From NCBI RefSeq assembly GCF_028858725.1, contig NC_084774.1:10328001-10392000 (forward strand): 64,000 nt of DNA, in the 5' to 3' direction. Below are positions 48,332 through 62,700 of this stretch, piece after piece. The notes beneath the pieces are model-generated. The model saw only the letters and a program-made list of their open reading frames with translations, ran no database searches and was not told the origin of the DNA. The DNA comes from Colius striatus. Lineage: Eukaryota > Chordata > Aves > Coliiformes > Coliidae. A program made the position numbers and the translations under genes. The stretch's first letter is position 1; each line of letters opens with the position of its first letter.

Positions 48332-51210
48332 GCAGCAACAAAATCACACAAAGGAGACTGTAGCTGGGAAGTTTGTGGTATCAGGTTCATGGGCATGAGC
48401 TGTCATAGAATAAGAGAGTAGTGTCACCTGTCTTGTCTGGGGAAAAATAAGAGCAAAAACATAGAAAGGCCCTTGTGACCAGCTGAGGTTCACACAGGCT
48501 CCAGGCATTTGAATGGCTCAGGAATGAGTCTCAGGAAAACATCCACCTCACAACTCACTGAAGTACACAGAAGGGATTGGAAATGAGTTTGTCAGAGACT
48601 CAGACTGGGGGGGAAAAATTTAACAGCTCCAGCAAGCCTAAATGACTGTACAGGAAAATCCCCTGTCAGCCACAAACTGTTTGCCTTTAATGAGAATACA
48701 GGACGTGCACGAGCAGGTCGCTAATTCTTTGTGTAAAATCCTGCTGATAATTGCTACACATGTACTTTTCCATTGTCTGAAATGGGAGATATTTTTTCCC
48801 TCAGAGTTGAAATGAAAACCAATTTCTCAGAGAATATTTAATGGCAAGGTGCCAGGGGATGGTGCCCTGTGTTTGGAAGAACGAGAGCGAGTCACCTGTA
48901 AATTGGGAGTTGTACAGAGCAAGGGAAAGTAATTTAGGAAGAGATTCAAGGGATCAGCTGAAGCTTTGCTGGCAGCTACTCCCTCAGTCAAACCATTCAT
49001 TTTTGTTAATCCTTTGCAGAAATCTGATGATTTGGAAACAAATTTTTACCAGTATTTCAGTACTGCTTTAGGAGGCCAAATCCTGTTACTGGCCAAATGG
49101 GCTTTGGTGTCCCAGAGGCACTTTGGAAGATGGGGGTTTATATGGAGGTCTTTTCTCTTTTCATTTTTGGATTAAAACTTACCCTTCCCAGTGTAACCCT
49201 GCACTGGGAACTGTGTAAGAAGAGAGTAAAACTAGCCTGGAAACCAACTGGAGCATAAACTCCCAGTCACACTGTGATTTAGGGTTGTGCCCGTGAGTGC
49301 TGCTTGGAGCTCACACCGTGCTCCAAGGTGATGGCTGCAGAGTCCCAAGGATCTGTCTGCTCAGAGACACCCCCAAAAACTGCAGCCCAGCAACAACTAT
49401 CTGCTTTTCACATGTTTTTCAGGCTGCCTGCCCTGAAGGACAGTTACAAACAAACCCAGGGGAATTATTTTGAAGAAAGGAACAACACAGGGAAGAAAAA
49501 AAAGGGGAGAGCTCTTAAAGCTGCTGGTGGGAGCTTGATGCCCTGGACTACAACTCCCTGCCATTGCCCCCTCCATCAACCCCATTTTTAATTACAAGCA
49601 GTCAAATTGTAAAGACCTTAATGGACATCTTAATTATTGCATTAAAGTTTGAAATGGAAAATTCCTCATTAGGTGCCATGCAGTAGGTCACGGCTGCAAT
49701 AAAGGCTGATATTTTGCTTGTTACAGTGCTGGGTGCCCTTTGCAGAATGATGGTGTCTCTGGGGCATGTCCCAGCCCTGGGGAGCTGGCAGGTGGATGTT
49801 AGATCAGGCCTCTGCTGGGAGAGCATCTGCTTGTGTTTTCAAGATGAAAATATCAGAGAGAAGTGCTCTTTGCTGTTTCTTTTCCCAAATAGTGCTGGTT
49901 TTCTCCCTGTGTTTTGCTTTCCATTTGCTTGAATGTCTATTGATTTAATGCCATGCAAACTGCAATAAAACTGCATCCTTCCAATGCCCTAGAGACAGTT
50001 TTGAGTATGCCCCAAACAATTGAAATACAAACCAACCCACCAATTCCAACCTGTGATGAATCAGCCTTTAAACCCAGTCCCAGACTGCCAGTCCCTTTTG
50101 CACCACTCCCATCCCTGCTTGCTCAGGGCAGGCTGGAAAGCTGGGATCCAGCCTAGTAGGCAGAGTAGCTCTGAGACCCACATGATTCAGGAAGGTGGCA
50201 GAGCTCAGCCTCTTCTCTCAGGCTTTACACACTTTCAGGACACCACAAAGAAGAACAGGGAAGGACTTGAGGTGGGTCTGTGGTTACTTGAAGCTTTTCA
50301 GGCCAGAATAGCTCAAGCATGTACATCAGAGGTTGGCTGTACTTTTATAAGAGGAGCAAAAGGACAGGAAAAGTTGAGGATAACTTGCTTCCTGCTAAAT
50401 TACCTTCAGCATTATTTTCACACCACAAGGTTTCACAATGGGGTTTTTTTTCTGGGCACTTTGAGAGGAAAACCAGTGCACTCTGCAATCCTTAAAGGTG
50501 TTCTCTTCATTACAGATGAGGCTCTAAAATTCCTTTGGTGGCTGTTTCCCTTTTTAAAAGGTACTCCCACAGTTTTGTTCCCCCTCTATACCACCTGCAC
50601 AACTGCCAAATGAAGAGGGAAAGGGATTGCTGAGACTCCTCAGCACTGAGAGCCACCAGCCAAGGGCTGCTCCTTTGTGGGGCCAGGCTCTGCCTGCTGC
50701 CCAGCTGTGCCAGGGCTACCAACCACAGCAGCTCTGCCAGCCAGACCTCCCTCACCAGCCATCCTTCCCAAATCCTAAATCTTACAGCTCCCTCTGTTGG
50801 CATCTGTTCGAAGCTCTCAGGGAGGATGCACAAACCTTGGCAGCAGTCTGGTTTTCAGCACAGTCTGTCTGCGAGGAGGGGGTGTGGAATATCCCAGCTA
50901 CCTGGAGATTTGCTTCGTGTTCTTAACTCTAACAGAGCCTGGACTCTGTGCCCTGATGCTGCACTGCCCACGGCTCTGCTGAAGACAGCTTTCAGTCATT
51001 TTGTCTGAAATAAGTGAGGAGATGATGTACTCCAAGGTCCAATGGACAGGTACACATGAGGATGTGAACAACTCCCAGCCCAGGCTCCCTGTCCTCTCAC
51101 ACCAGCCCTAAGGATCCAATCACATGAAACACACCTGAGCCCTGTCTGCCCCTTACTAATCACACAGCTTTTCACAGGAAAACCAGACAGGGTGCAAACA
51201 ATTCACTACC
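48332..51210. other. Intergenic region, up to the SLC17A9 3' end
   Basis: No gene is recognised. A 197-codon + strand frame at 50020-50613 opens with a non-ATG codon. It shows no domain and is about as long as chance allows in 64 kb of six-frame sequence. Confidence 0.5.
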
Positions 51211-53605
51211 TTTATTTTTTTAGGTCCTTCCATAACAAAAGCTCTCAGACAACAAGCTTTGGCAAGGTGGCTTAAACAACAATGGAGCTATGCAAAATGG
51301 TTTCAATACTTTGCCAAAGGGGTACAAACATCGTGAAACCTGAGCCTCAAATGTACTTCAAATATCTCACTTATTAGTCAGCTTACAGAGAGGGAGGATC
51401 TGGACAGCACACAACAATGGTAGCTGCATTTGCAAAGAGGGCACAGCTGGCAGCTGTGACTTTCCTTTGAAGAGCTGAGCTCCAAATTTCCCAGCTTGCA
51501 GAGCCAAGGGGGTGGCTGAGCTGCCTGGTTTGGATGTGAGTGATGTAAAATCACCAACTCTTCCACAAGAAATGGTGCAAGCAGCAAAGAGAAGCAGAAT
51601 TCACTCCCTGTGCTCCTGACCCACAACACTGCACAGCCAGGGAAGAATCCCAAAGTAACACCTTGTTTTGGTCTCTGTCACTCTAGAAAAGGCTGTGCAA
51701 AACAACCTGCTTGGACAGGAGGAGGGACAAGGCTGGCAAAGATGTCTGCATGGCCTTGGGCCTCTTTGGCAAGCCTGGTTTGCATTTGCTCTGTGTGCCT
51801 TTCCCATTTTACCTGCTGATTTTAAGAGGCTTCCCAGCAGTGTTCCTGTGTCCTGGCTCTGCAGCACTCCAGATACAGAGCTGTACCCATGGTAGCAACC
51901 AGCCTTTTTGAGAAAAAAAGCCCAGGAGAAGAAAAACAATGCTTTCTTATCTCTCTGGCTCCCAGTCAAGCCACACTGATCCCATATTCTCTTGAGACAT
52001 CAAGCAGTTGCATCTTTATCTCCTGATATCCCCAATAAGTAGCTCAGCTTAGCTCAGTGGCACCCATTAGTGTCTTTGCAATTCAAAGGCTGCCAGTGTT
52101 TTCAGTATAAACCCAGCTATTCAGAAACTTCACAGGCTCCAATGGATCTTCCAAGAAAAAAGCAAAAATGGCCAAAGGCAAAGGGAGAAGCAAGGGATAA
52201 TGGTTCCTGTTTTTAAGGGGACTGAATCTGAGCCCACAGCTGTCCTGCACAGCCAGGTCAGGGCAAATCTGCTCCCAAGTCTCAGCTGAAGCTTTCTGGT
52301 AAGCACTGGAGAAATCAAAGAGATCCTTTCAGGAGGTGGGAGAAAAAGCAATGAAATTGTTTTAATATGAGATGTCACATTTCAAATAGATCCTACAAAA
52401 CCAGTCACTGTAGACTGGTAAAACCTCCCCTTTGAGGGAGTAGCACTCAAAACAAGCACACAGCACCAGGCCTCAAATACACAAAATATAGCATTTGGTA
52501 CTTCAGTTTAAAGATATTTGTGAATAACTTAAGACATTCAGGCTCAGAGGAGGGTACAGTCAAGTATCTGACACAGGGAACCCTGGGGATCTACATCCAG
52601 TACAAGGCAGAGATGTCTTCATGTCTAATGTAGAAACACAACCTGCCCATTGTGGGCTATTTGGGAAGTCTCCTGTGCCCCTTGGTGAGCTCGTGGAGGA
52701 CACATCCAGCCGAGCAGAGAGCATTTGGGAGTGTAGATCCAGAGCACAGGACGTGACCTTGTCTTCCTGATCATTCACAGCACGTGGCACACAGCTCCCA
52801 GGGGCTTCCTCAGCTGCACCTATGCCATGAGCCCAGCTGAGCCTGACCATGCTGATGCTGAAGGCAGCTTTCCCCTGCTTTCACATTGGAGGTAGTCTAG
52901 GAGGGATCCCTTAGGCAAAGATGGGCTCAGCTGATGTCAGCACTCTGCTCTGCAGCCTCCTGCTCAGCTTAAACATGGGGAAGGCAGAACTGATGCATCC
53001 TCATGCCCCTGGACACACAGTAGACATCCAGCCAGAAGCCCTTGAATCCATCTCACAGCCTGTTCTCTTGCATACCTGCCTTGGCTGTGTTGAGCAGACT
53101 GCAAGCTGAAGGCACACGAGGGAGGGTGAAGGTCAGAGGTACATTCACTGGGCTTCTTCCTCTCCTGTAGCTGAGGGGATCCATGTGTGGTGGCAGCCAG
53201 AGAGCTGCCCACCCTCCTGGGGGACACCAGTGAAGGATGTGCCCTCAGCAGCAACTGCTCCTGGGCTGAGGGTGCAAACCACAGCAGCTCCCAGAGATGA
53301 GCCAGGTAAAGCTGCTTTGGCCACATGGATACTTGTCCACTTGACACAAACTGGGGCAAACTGGTCCCACAGGCCGTACCCTCACTGGAGGTATTGAGCT
53401 GGCTGGCTCTGCAGGCCATTAGCTATGCCCTGAGCAAAAAAATGAACCCTAAACTTCTTTTCTCCAGACCCATTAAGCACTTGGTCTCAGTATATTTTTT
53501 TTTCCTGTTTAAATACCGTAAAAAACAAAAGTTCTTTGGCACTTGTGCAAAAATGACACAGAGAGGTGACATTCTCCTGTCACTCAGCTGCTTGCTGGGC
53601 TCGCT
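51211..53605 (-). other. SLC17A9: Probable SLC17A9 3' UTR (extent uncertain)
   Basis: Downstream of the SLC17A9 stop on the - strand there is no close canonical poly(A) signal. An ATTAAA variant lies at 52361-52366 (complement TTTAAT) and a canonical AATAAA at 51211-51216 (complement TTTATT). They would give 3' UTRs of about 1.25 or 2.4 kb. No other gene feature is seen in the interval. The end point is inferred. Confidence 0.3.
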
Positions 53606-53769
53606 CTACAGGTCCATGTACACAGAGTCTGTGTCCACCCTCTGAGCCTCTCCAAACAGGAGGAATGCACAGAGGCCAATGCTGTTAACAGCAGCCACCA
53701 AGCTGAAAACAGAGATCCAGGAGCCAGTGGTTTCAGTCAGGTAGCCAGCCAAGTACACACAAATGACAC
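53606..53769 (-). CDS. SLC17A9: SLC17A9 last coding exon (helix 12 and C-terminus)
   Basis: Acceptor ctgtcccag|GTGTC. The exon encodes VICVYLAGYLTETTGSW, the last helix and a C-terminal tail ending FGEAQRVDTDSVYMDL, followed by TAG at 53606-53608. The tail parallels human FGQAQRVDLSSTHEDL. Confidence 0.97.
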
Positions 53770-56700
53770 CTGGGACAGGAGGGGAGAGAATGAATTGCAA
53801 AGGCTCTGGGGCCAGATCCTGCCCACCAGAGAGGAGAGGACCCCCCCCAGGAAAGGCTGAGCTGCAGGCAGGTACCTTACCTAGCAGGGCTCCACCTGTA
53901 TTCCCAACACCTGTAAAGGAAAGAAAGGAATTGTGTATCAGCAACCCACAGGTGTGAGAAACTTCAGACAGGCTCCCAGCCTCCTTTTTGCTGATGCACA
54001 GCTAAAAGCCTCACTGCTGGCTGGGACAGCTGCCACTCCTCCCCATCCCCAGCCCTCCCTGCAGCGAAACCTTTGGCAAACTGAAAGGCACATTGGTGCA
54101 GGTACCTGCCCCCAGCAATGGCAGGTGTATCACAGAAGGGAGCTGAGGCTGCACATACAGAGTAGATGCTGCACAGAGCTACTCCTGCTTGAAGCTTCAT
54201 GTTGCTGACCACGTACCCTCCCATACTCAGCACCTTTCCAGCACACCCAAAGCCCTGCTGAGGCTCTTACCAAACAGCAAGCCAGCACACGAGGGGGCCA
54301 GGTCCTGCACGTTTACTGAGATGCCACTAGTGAGAAACAGAGAGGGGGAAATGGCAGTTTTAATGGAGCACAGTTGCTTTGTCATCATTTACACAGAGTG
54401 TGGTTTGACAAACAAAAGGAAAGGACTCTAGACAATAAATGGCGCTGGCAGGAGGAAAGAGGCTGAGAGTGAAGCAGCACAGGCGAGTACCAGGAGGAGT
54501 TCAACTCAAAGTGGTCAGAGGGGACACAGTGCAATTCACCTCCTGCTTCATCTCCCCAATACCTGCTGGTCCAAGCTCTTCCTCACACCACAGGTTTGCT
54601 GGATCATTTCCAACCCAGCAGGCACTGAACTCCATCAGCCTCACAGGGACCAACACACGATGCTCAGACAAGCGCCTGCTCTTGCTCTGACAGTCACAAC
54701 AGAGGCAGCCCCCTTTGAGGCCCCAAAATGCCACAGCCACTGTCTTCATCACTCTTGTTACCTGTGGTTAAAGGTCTGAAGTCCAATAGAGGCAGAGGCA
54801 AACACTATTGCTTTGCAGAAACTGGAGGTGTAGCCCAGGCACAAAGCAAAGATGCTCGAGACACCCGAGCCAATGACCTGGAAGAGAGGGAGAATGAAAT
54901 CCCACAGCACACTTTCTGCAAGGAAGCAAGCAACTCCTTTCATGGACAAACTGTTCCCTTTTATAATGGCAAAATCTCGTATGTATCAGGTGCTTCTCAA
55001 GCCTTTTTTTTTCCCCCTGGTGTCCTGCCTTTGTGTGTCAGAGGCCTGTGCAGAGGGATGTGATGCTGCAGAGCAGAGAATACACTGTGCTGTCTGATCA
55101 TCCTTGTATTGCTATTTCCTCCACATCTAAGGGGTCATTTGGAGTGCTAGCATATGGTTAACCTTTGCCTGTGAAAGAGAACCTCTCTGGATGTGTTCTG
55201 TGCTCAACATTAGTCCATACTCTGGTCCTCAGTCAGGGGTTTACTCCAGATTTCTTTTCCCATATGCACTGACCACCAGTGTATCTGCAAAGCTCAAACC
55301 CTTCTCTCTTCCCACCTATAACCACCAGCCCAATTTGGCCCAATTTGCCACTCAAGCAGAGCTCAGCAGGTAGCTCAAATGTCACTGCAGTGGCTTCAGC
55401 TCTCTTACCTGCATGAACTTACGAATAGTGATGGTTTTGTACCCTGGAAGAGAAAGGGAGAGTAATTTAACTCCAAGCACATCTCACCAGGTCTGCTTCA
55501 GAGAGCCCTGAACACATGGATGGGATTTGGACCCTGGAGTATATATTCTGCTTTCACATCAGAACCTCAGGTTGTCTATCTGCTGGGTCTTCTCCCTACC
55601 AACAAGCCCAGCTCCTCCCACCCAGCTCCTCTTTCCACATCCCACAAAGTAAGACCTGAGAAAAAGACTAAAGAGCTCTTACCCTGGTTGATTAAATGAT
55701 CAGACAGAAATCCACTGAACAAGCTTGTTGGAATTGCAACCAGCCAGGGCACCACATTAAACACCCAACCCTGAAAGGGAGCAAAAATCAAGGTCTGCAA
55801 ATATTTCACTTGATAGTCTGTGATACCTGTAGAAGGGGTGTGGGGAAATGAAGTGTTTGGGCCTTCCTGCAGGATCCCTGTGCCCAGCAACATCACACCA
55901 CTCCTAAGTCTGTAAGGTGGCAGGAGCATCATGGGGCTGAAGCATCTGCAGGTTTGTTGCCTTTCCTCCTGCCCCAGTGACCCTGCCTCCAGGGGACAAA
56001 AAGAAAGCTCTGCCTGCTCTGGGAAAGAGGGATTAATCATGGCAAAGTTGACTGTTCAGCAAGGTGATGTGGCAGAGAGCCACAGAGCCCTGGAAAGCAA
56101 GCTGTGGATTTTACTCTGCCCTGTAGGTCATCAGTAAAGCTGCCAGCAAAATTTCCAACATCAGCTTCAACCTCATTAGCAGCATTACTGTGAAGCAGAG
56201 GGAACATAGCTGGATTTCCTAATGCCAGGATTAGGTAACATTATGGGTAGCAACATACTTCGGCCTATTTTCAATTAAGTGAGCTTGCTGCAGTTGTAAT
56301 CACAGATGATTACTGGTCATCTGGATTACAGCTGCTCAGAGGCATTTTGGTGCTCGGATCTCAGGAGGAGCTGAAATCAGTATGGCTTGTGCTGGGCTTC
56401 ATCTCAGCTTGTAGAACCTACTTATCCATCCAGAATCATAGAGTCATTGGAAAAGCCCTTTAAGCTGCTTCAGTCCCAGCCCTCCCCTCACCCTGCCCAG
56501 CCCAGCACTAACCCCTGGCCCTCAGCACCACGGCTTTGGGATCCCCCCAGGGCTGGGCACTCCCCCACCTCCCTGGGCAGCCTGGCACAGGGGCTCACAC
56601 CCCTCTCAGAGAAATAGCTCTTGCTCATCTCCAATCTAAACCTGGTGCAACCTGAGCCCATTTCCTCTTGTCTCATTACTTGGGAGGAGAGTCCGACCCC

Positions 56701-59700
56701 CGCCTCAGTGCAACCTCCTTTGAATAATCCTCTTTCAGCTGCTCCTGCAAATCACACTGTGGTCCATCTGCACCTTCCAGTGCCTTTGAAACTTTGTGTG
56801 TTGGTCACTTTTTAAAATGTTACCCCATAGGGTTTGTGGGGTCACATCTCTGGTGTCTTATACCAGCTGGGGTTGCTCAGCAAGTCACATCAAACCCTTG
56901 CTGAGGCAGCCCACCACCCTGAGCTGACTGGACCAAAGCCACAACTTTCCCACATTAAGGACTATCATCCACCCTCTAAAATCAGGCATCCCCAAGCCCC
57001 ATTTTACTAAAACACACACGAGATTATCAGGTGCAGGAACACTGTACAGAGCATCTTACATAAGGGCACTGTGCTATAATGCTCAACAGATGGTAAGTTA
57101 CCGCTGCACAAGCAAATTACTCGAGGTGCACAGATCTTGTCACAACAATGTGTTTGCTGCTCTAATACACCATTTTGATATCAATATCAAGCGTGACACA
57201 AAGCACCTTACACAAGGAATGGGAAAAGGCATTGGTAAGCAGCTCTGGGAATGATAAAATCCCAACAGAGCCATCGTGGAAATGACTGTTTGGCTTTCTG
57301 AGAACAAGATCAAAACATCAGCCCTCAGCCCAGGTGAGGTTTCTGGAAAGGGGAATAGCATTTGTGCTGAGGAGAGGGAAGGTTTCATAGTGCTTTTGAA
57401 GAACTTGTTATTAATTATCCTTTTTCCAGGCAGGTCTGAGCTCTACATTGTCAGCAAGTTAAAATCCCTGTGAAAACTCAGGAGTGAATGGTGCTCATTT
57501 GCAGCAGCATAATGTCATGAGCTCTGTGCCATTTGAAAACCAGAAGGCAGTCTAAAAAGCAAACAGCCCAGCCTGCCCAGGGAGGGTGTGGAGGCTCCTG
57601 CTCTGGAGGTTTCCAAACCCACCTGGACACGTTCCTGTGTGACCTGATCTAGGGGGGACCTGCTTTAGCAGGGGGGTTGGACTGGCTGATCTCCCTTCCA
57701 ACCCCTCCCATTCTGTGATTCTACGATCTTCCTCTTTAACCAACCCATTTTGGCAGGAGCCCAGCACAACCTCATTTCTATGGAGACCACCAATGGCTGT
57801 GCCTCGAAACCAACTTACCTTTGACTCAGGAAAACTTTCCTTAAAGAAAGTTGGCAGCCAGGAGAGGAGAGTGAAGAAGGTGCTGGTTGTAGAAAGCTGA
57901 GCGATGATGACAGCCCTGAAAATACCCAGCGGAGAGGAAATAATCAGGAGTGACAGGTCACACTGAGTGGGAAACAGGCACTTGAGCAACCCAATATTTT
58001 AGTTCCTGGTCTATAAATAAATTCCTCACAGAGCTACAGTTGCTTTCTGAGATTTTTTTTCATAGATAACTATTCCCTTTGGCTTGCCACTTGCAGCACT
58101 GCCTGACGTCAGCCCTCTGGGTTCAGGAGAGGTTAATTGCAGCAGGAATTGTGCATTTCCCACCAGTCCCTTCCCTTTGAGTGCTGCAAGGGCTGTCCTG
58201 CTCCAAGAGGTGTTGCTTAGGGTTTTCTAGGGGTTTGTTAACAGTAGAAGCTCCGTGGTTATTCAAGGCAGGAATGGGCTTGCTGCCCTTCAGCCCCATC
58301 ACCCTCCACTCTGTCTTTAAATAACACCTGGGAACAAGATTCTGTGATCCCAAAAGAAAACAAGAATGGCTGTTAAAAAGCTGCTTTGTCAGCAGTGGGA
58401 ACACAACCTGTGCCACCCAGTGCCCCTGAGCAGCAGAAGACCCCTGCAGAGAAGCACACAACTCAGGCAGGGAACACCCTGGGAAGGAGAAAGTTTTGCC
58501 AGTAACCTTCAAACCTGACATTCCCTCAGCCAGAACACAAACAGGCTTTTGTCAAGCTTACCTTTTTAGTTCTTTATGTGTACAGAAGGGATTAGAAAAC
58601 TTGGTAATGTATCCCAAAAAATAAGTGGGCCAAATACAAATAGGTGGAAGAAATAAGCACAATAAGCCCTTGGGAGAAGGGTGCTCCCCAGCCCTGCCAA
58701 CACTTGAGGCCACCACGGCTGCCTACCAGATCGGTGCCTTCTTAAACAGCTGCTTCCAGGGAACTTTGGTCTGCTTGGGTATGGAGAGGCCTCTCATCAA
58801 ATAGTCTATGGGGATGATGAGTTCTGCAGGGAAGAAAACATACAAAGGAAAGCTTTGATCATTAATTTTCTGTGCAGCTGGAGAGAGGACTGGGGGAACA
58901 CTACACAACTACCTTTAACCTCCTTTTAACCCTTGGGTTTGGGCTATATCAGCATTGAAAGCTCATGAAAACACCTTCTAATCTTGATCAATTTTTTCCC
59001 ACTTGCACCCACACACTTCCCCATCCAGCTGCCTTCACCCATTTCTTGTATCTCTTGGTATAGTTTTAAAAAACCCTTCAGGCAGGGACCAGATGTAGAT
59101 GTTGTGCATCAGGCACACACCAGGCTCCTGATGGGCTGGGCTCCTACATGCCACACTCACACTAATGATGCTGTGGCCAAGTGTAACAGTTTCCCCATGT
59201 GTGGAATTACTTTGGGAAGTGATATTCCAGATTAACTGGTTTTTAAAAGCTCTCAGTATAGATACTCTTAGTTTGGAATAAGCATTTTGCCCTGCTTTAG
59301 CTTAATCCACTTTGAAGATCATGCTCTGTTTGGTGTTTTCACTGGTGCTTAAGAGTACTGAGGAGTCAGATCAGGCTCTCAACAGCAATATAATCCAGTG
59401 TGGGACTTGAAAAGCATCAGTGCAAGAGCTTAAAACCTTGTTTCTGGGTTTAGCATCTTGGTTGAGACACAGCATGTCTCAGGATCCCTCGGGAGCACTG
59501 ACAGCTCGAGGTAAATGGACTTACCTTTCTCACTCAGGAGGTATTTGCAGGTGCAGTGAACCCAGAGCAAAGTCAGCAAGCCAGAGAAGTAGAAAACGCT
59601 CTCCCAGCCATACCAGTCCAGAAGAAGAGATCCTGCAACACCAATCACCAGTGTCCTGCAAGGAAAGCCGTGCTCAGATGTAGGGAGTGTTTGGGCTGTA

Positions 59701-62700
59701 CACATCAATAGGAGATATCTCTGGGGTGGGTGCTGCAGGTCACTATATGCAATTAAAATAGCTGTCAGTCAGTGTGTGCAGGTACTGCCATCACCCCAGG
59801 ACCCTGCAACCTGCCCTGTTCCCTGCCTGGCACTTCATGATCCTCAGATGAGCAGAACCAAACACTGAAGGACCTTGTGCTTTCTGGCCCCACAGTGACA
59901 CAAGCTCACTGAGAAGAGAAAATGAGGCTGCTGGTGTGCAGAAAGTGTCTCAGAGAATGTAAAAAGCAGCAAAAGAAATGAGTACACTGTCAAATTGATT
60001 AACACAGAAAGGTTTCTATTTGGCTTTAAAGCAACCTTTCCACTTAGAAAGGAAATTCTCCTGGAGATTGGCAGAGATGGGGAAGCTGTATTGCCCCTAT
60101 CAGAGAGGACAGATGACCAGTCTCAGGCTGACCTCTCTCTGCCTAGTGAATCAGGCTGTTTCCCAGAGTAATTAAATGTTGCAAACACTCTTCAAAGTCT
60201 GGCTTGAAAAGAAGGAAAAAGAAACAACATAAATCCTTGACATGCTCGACAGCAACTGCCTGAGGCATCCTCAGCTGCAGCCGCCGTCCTCGAGGACCCA
60301 GGAACTCACATGTACTTTGAGCTGCAAGTTTTGCCTCCAACTATTTAAAGGCATTTCATCATGTGTGATGTCCAGAGACTGTCACTCGCTGCTCCAAACC
60401 TTTTGAACTTACCCAAACTGTGAGCCTGTCCCCACTGTGCTGTAGGTGAAGGCTCGTTCGCTCTCCCGCACCTTCTGGGACAGCAGGCTGGCCAGGGATG
60501 GGAAATACACCCCTACAAGCAACAGCAGCAAGGCAGGGAGCAGTCAGCCTCCTGTGCCCTCATGAGCAAACAAAAAGCACATTTAAAAGATTCATCAGGA
60601 GCTAAAGACTGAGATAAAGCAGCAAAAGCTTTGGTGAGTTCTAAACAGAGCTATCAAATAAAGTCGGTGAATCCTGCACCAAGAAAGGTTTGTTTGTGCC
60701 TTCTCAGTAATCCTGTTTCATCACCACTGCTACTGTAAATCCATCAGTGCAAATGCACTCATCCCAAAGCTTCCCCTGTGCTGCAGCTCAGTGAGAGGGA
60801 AGGAAGATCATCCCAATTTATCCAAAACTTTTGGCAAGGACCAGTTTCCCCCAAGTGCTTTGAAGGAGTTTGTAAAGGTGGGGAGCAAAACAGGAGCAGT
60901 GATGGTTTCAGCAGCCAGCAGCCCTTGTCTGGCAGATTTCTACAGAGAAATGACCTGTCAGTAACTTTCCCTAGAAATGCCAAGGGTTTTCCCACAGAAG
61001 CTCTGGATATTGAAGCAGTTTTGAGGCAGAGGATTGCTGAAACACACAGGAGAAGGGTTCATGCACCGCACGCCACGTGACTTGCGTCTGGATTTACTGC
61101 CTGTCCCTGCAAGGAAGCCCCTGGGCAGACAGACACACGGAGAGGTGCTCAGGGCACGGGTCTCACCTTGCAGCAGCCCCATGAGGAACCTGGAGAAGGT
61201 CATAAAAACGAGGTGAGCAGAAGTGATGTGGGTGAGCAGCGGGGTGAGGACTGTGAGGAACCCCCAGGCTGATGCTGAGAGGAGAAGGACTTTCTCACCC
61301 CCTATTCTGGAAGAGAGAAAACACATCATCAAAGACAAGGAGAGGACAAAGCTCCCCAGTCAAGACCCCAGTGCTCTTCCCAGTTTAGCCTGTGTTTAAG
61401 AGCAACTTTTCAGTTAAACCTGTTCTCTCACAAATGCCTTTACCCCTCAGGGGAGCAGCTCTGACCTTCTCCCCTCCCACCTCCTGCCTCCCTGGAGCAA
61501 GCAGCGAGCAGCTGACCACCAGCATTGCTCTCACCAAGACACTGGCCTCCAGCACTGCCCACCCAGCTCCAGAACAGCCAACCCCAGAGCCACCACCACT
61601 GCTGCACTCCAGTCTCTGACAGAGGGGAAGCCCAAGCTGCTGCCACCATTCTGCTTTTCTTAACTAGTGACGGTGTTTTCTCTTCCATCTGCTCTTTTGC
61701 ATTAGCTCTGCTGGCTAACATTTGGGGGGTTTTTTGCAGGCATTTGCTTGCAAACTATTAAGGAACATAATTAAATAGTGTAGTGCACTGCATGGGTAAT
61801 GTACTCCTTCCAGCCATGTGTTCCTCACAAAGGATTTCACAGGAAAGCCCTCCTCACTAAGAATAGGGTGGCTGGGGAAAGCAACTCGAGCAGGTAATTA
61901 CTTAGATCTTTCCTTACAGCTAACTAGGAAAGTGGGGTTTAATTGATATGATAAAATGAAGACACTTGGTTCTCCCAAACATGATGGAAACTGTGATGGG
62001 AGCTTAATTGTGAAGACTGCATGAGAATATGGGGTGGGAAAACTGGAGGTGCTGAACTGAAAATACAGACAGACCTTTTTTCAATAGGAAAAAAAAAGCT
62101 GTGTTCCCTGCAAAAGGGAAGTATGTTCTTCTTGTGGTTAGTGATTGCAGCTATAAACCCTTCCAAATGGCTGTCTGGCACTGCTGGGATTGAACTCTTC
62201 ATTAATGGCCAAATAACACTCCTGGTGCAGCAGCTATGGACTATGCATGAGCTCAGCATGTATCACTTTCCTAAAATGAAGTCTGCCTTACACCCACGAT
62301 TTCTTTCACCAGGTTAATGTGTGAGCTTGTGGGTTTGCTTGGTTTTTAATTCCAATTACTGAACCAGTGCTAAAAACAACCTCCATCAGAAAAAATATGC
62401 TGGTGTAGAAGGGCTCTTCACTGCTTCCAGGTGAAAACCACCCAACTATGTTGGTGAAGTGTCTGTTAGATCTCTGCTGGCAGCTGATCCACAGGAACTG
62501 TCAAGGCAGTGATCAGATAATTACAGAATCTTTTAGGTTGGAAAAGAGCTTTAAGGTCAAGGAGTCCAGCCCTTAACCCAGCACTGCCAAACCCACCACT
62601 AACCCATGGCCCTCAGTGCCACAGCTACGTGGCTTTGGAATCCCTCCAGGGATGGGGACTCCACCACAGCCCTGGGCAGCCTCTTCCAATGCTTTACAAC

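Noticed and set aside
47870-48396. Repetitive 93-172 residue minus-strand ORFs
   Set aside because: They are produced by the 59-bp minisatellite being open in all frames, with no gene signals.
50020-50613. 197-codon plus-strand ORF
   Set aside because: It opens with a non-ATG codon and has no domain or promoter. A frame of this length is expected about once by chance in 64 kb of six-frame sequence.
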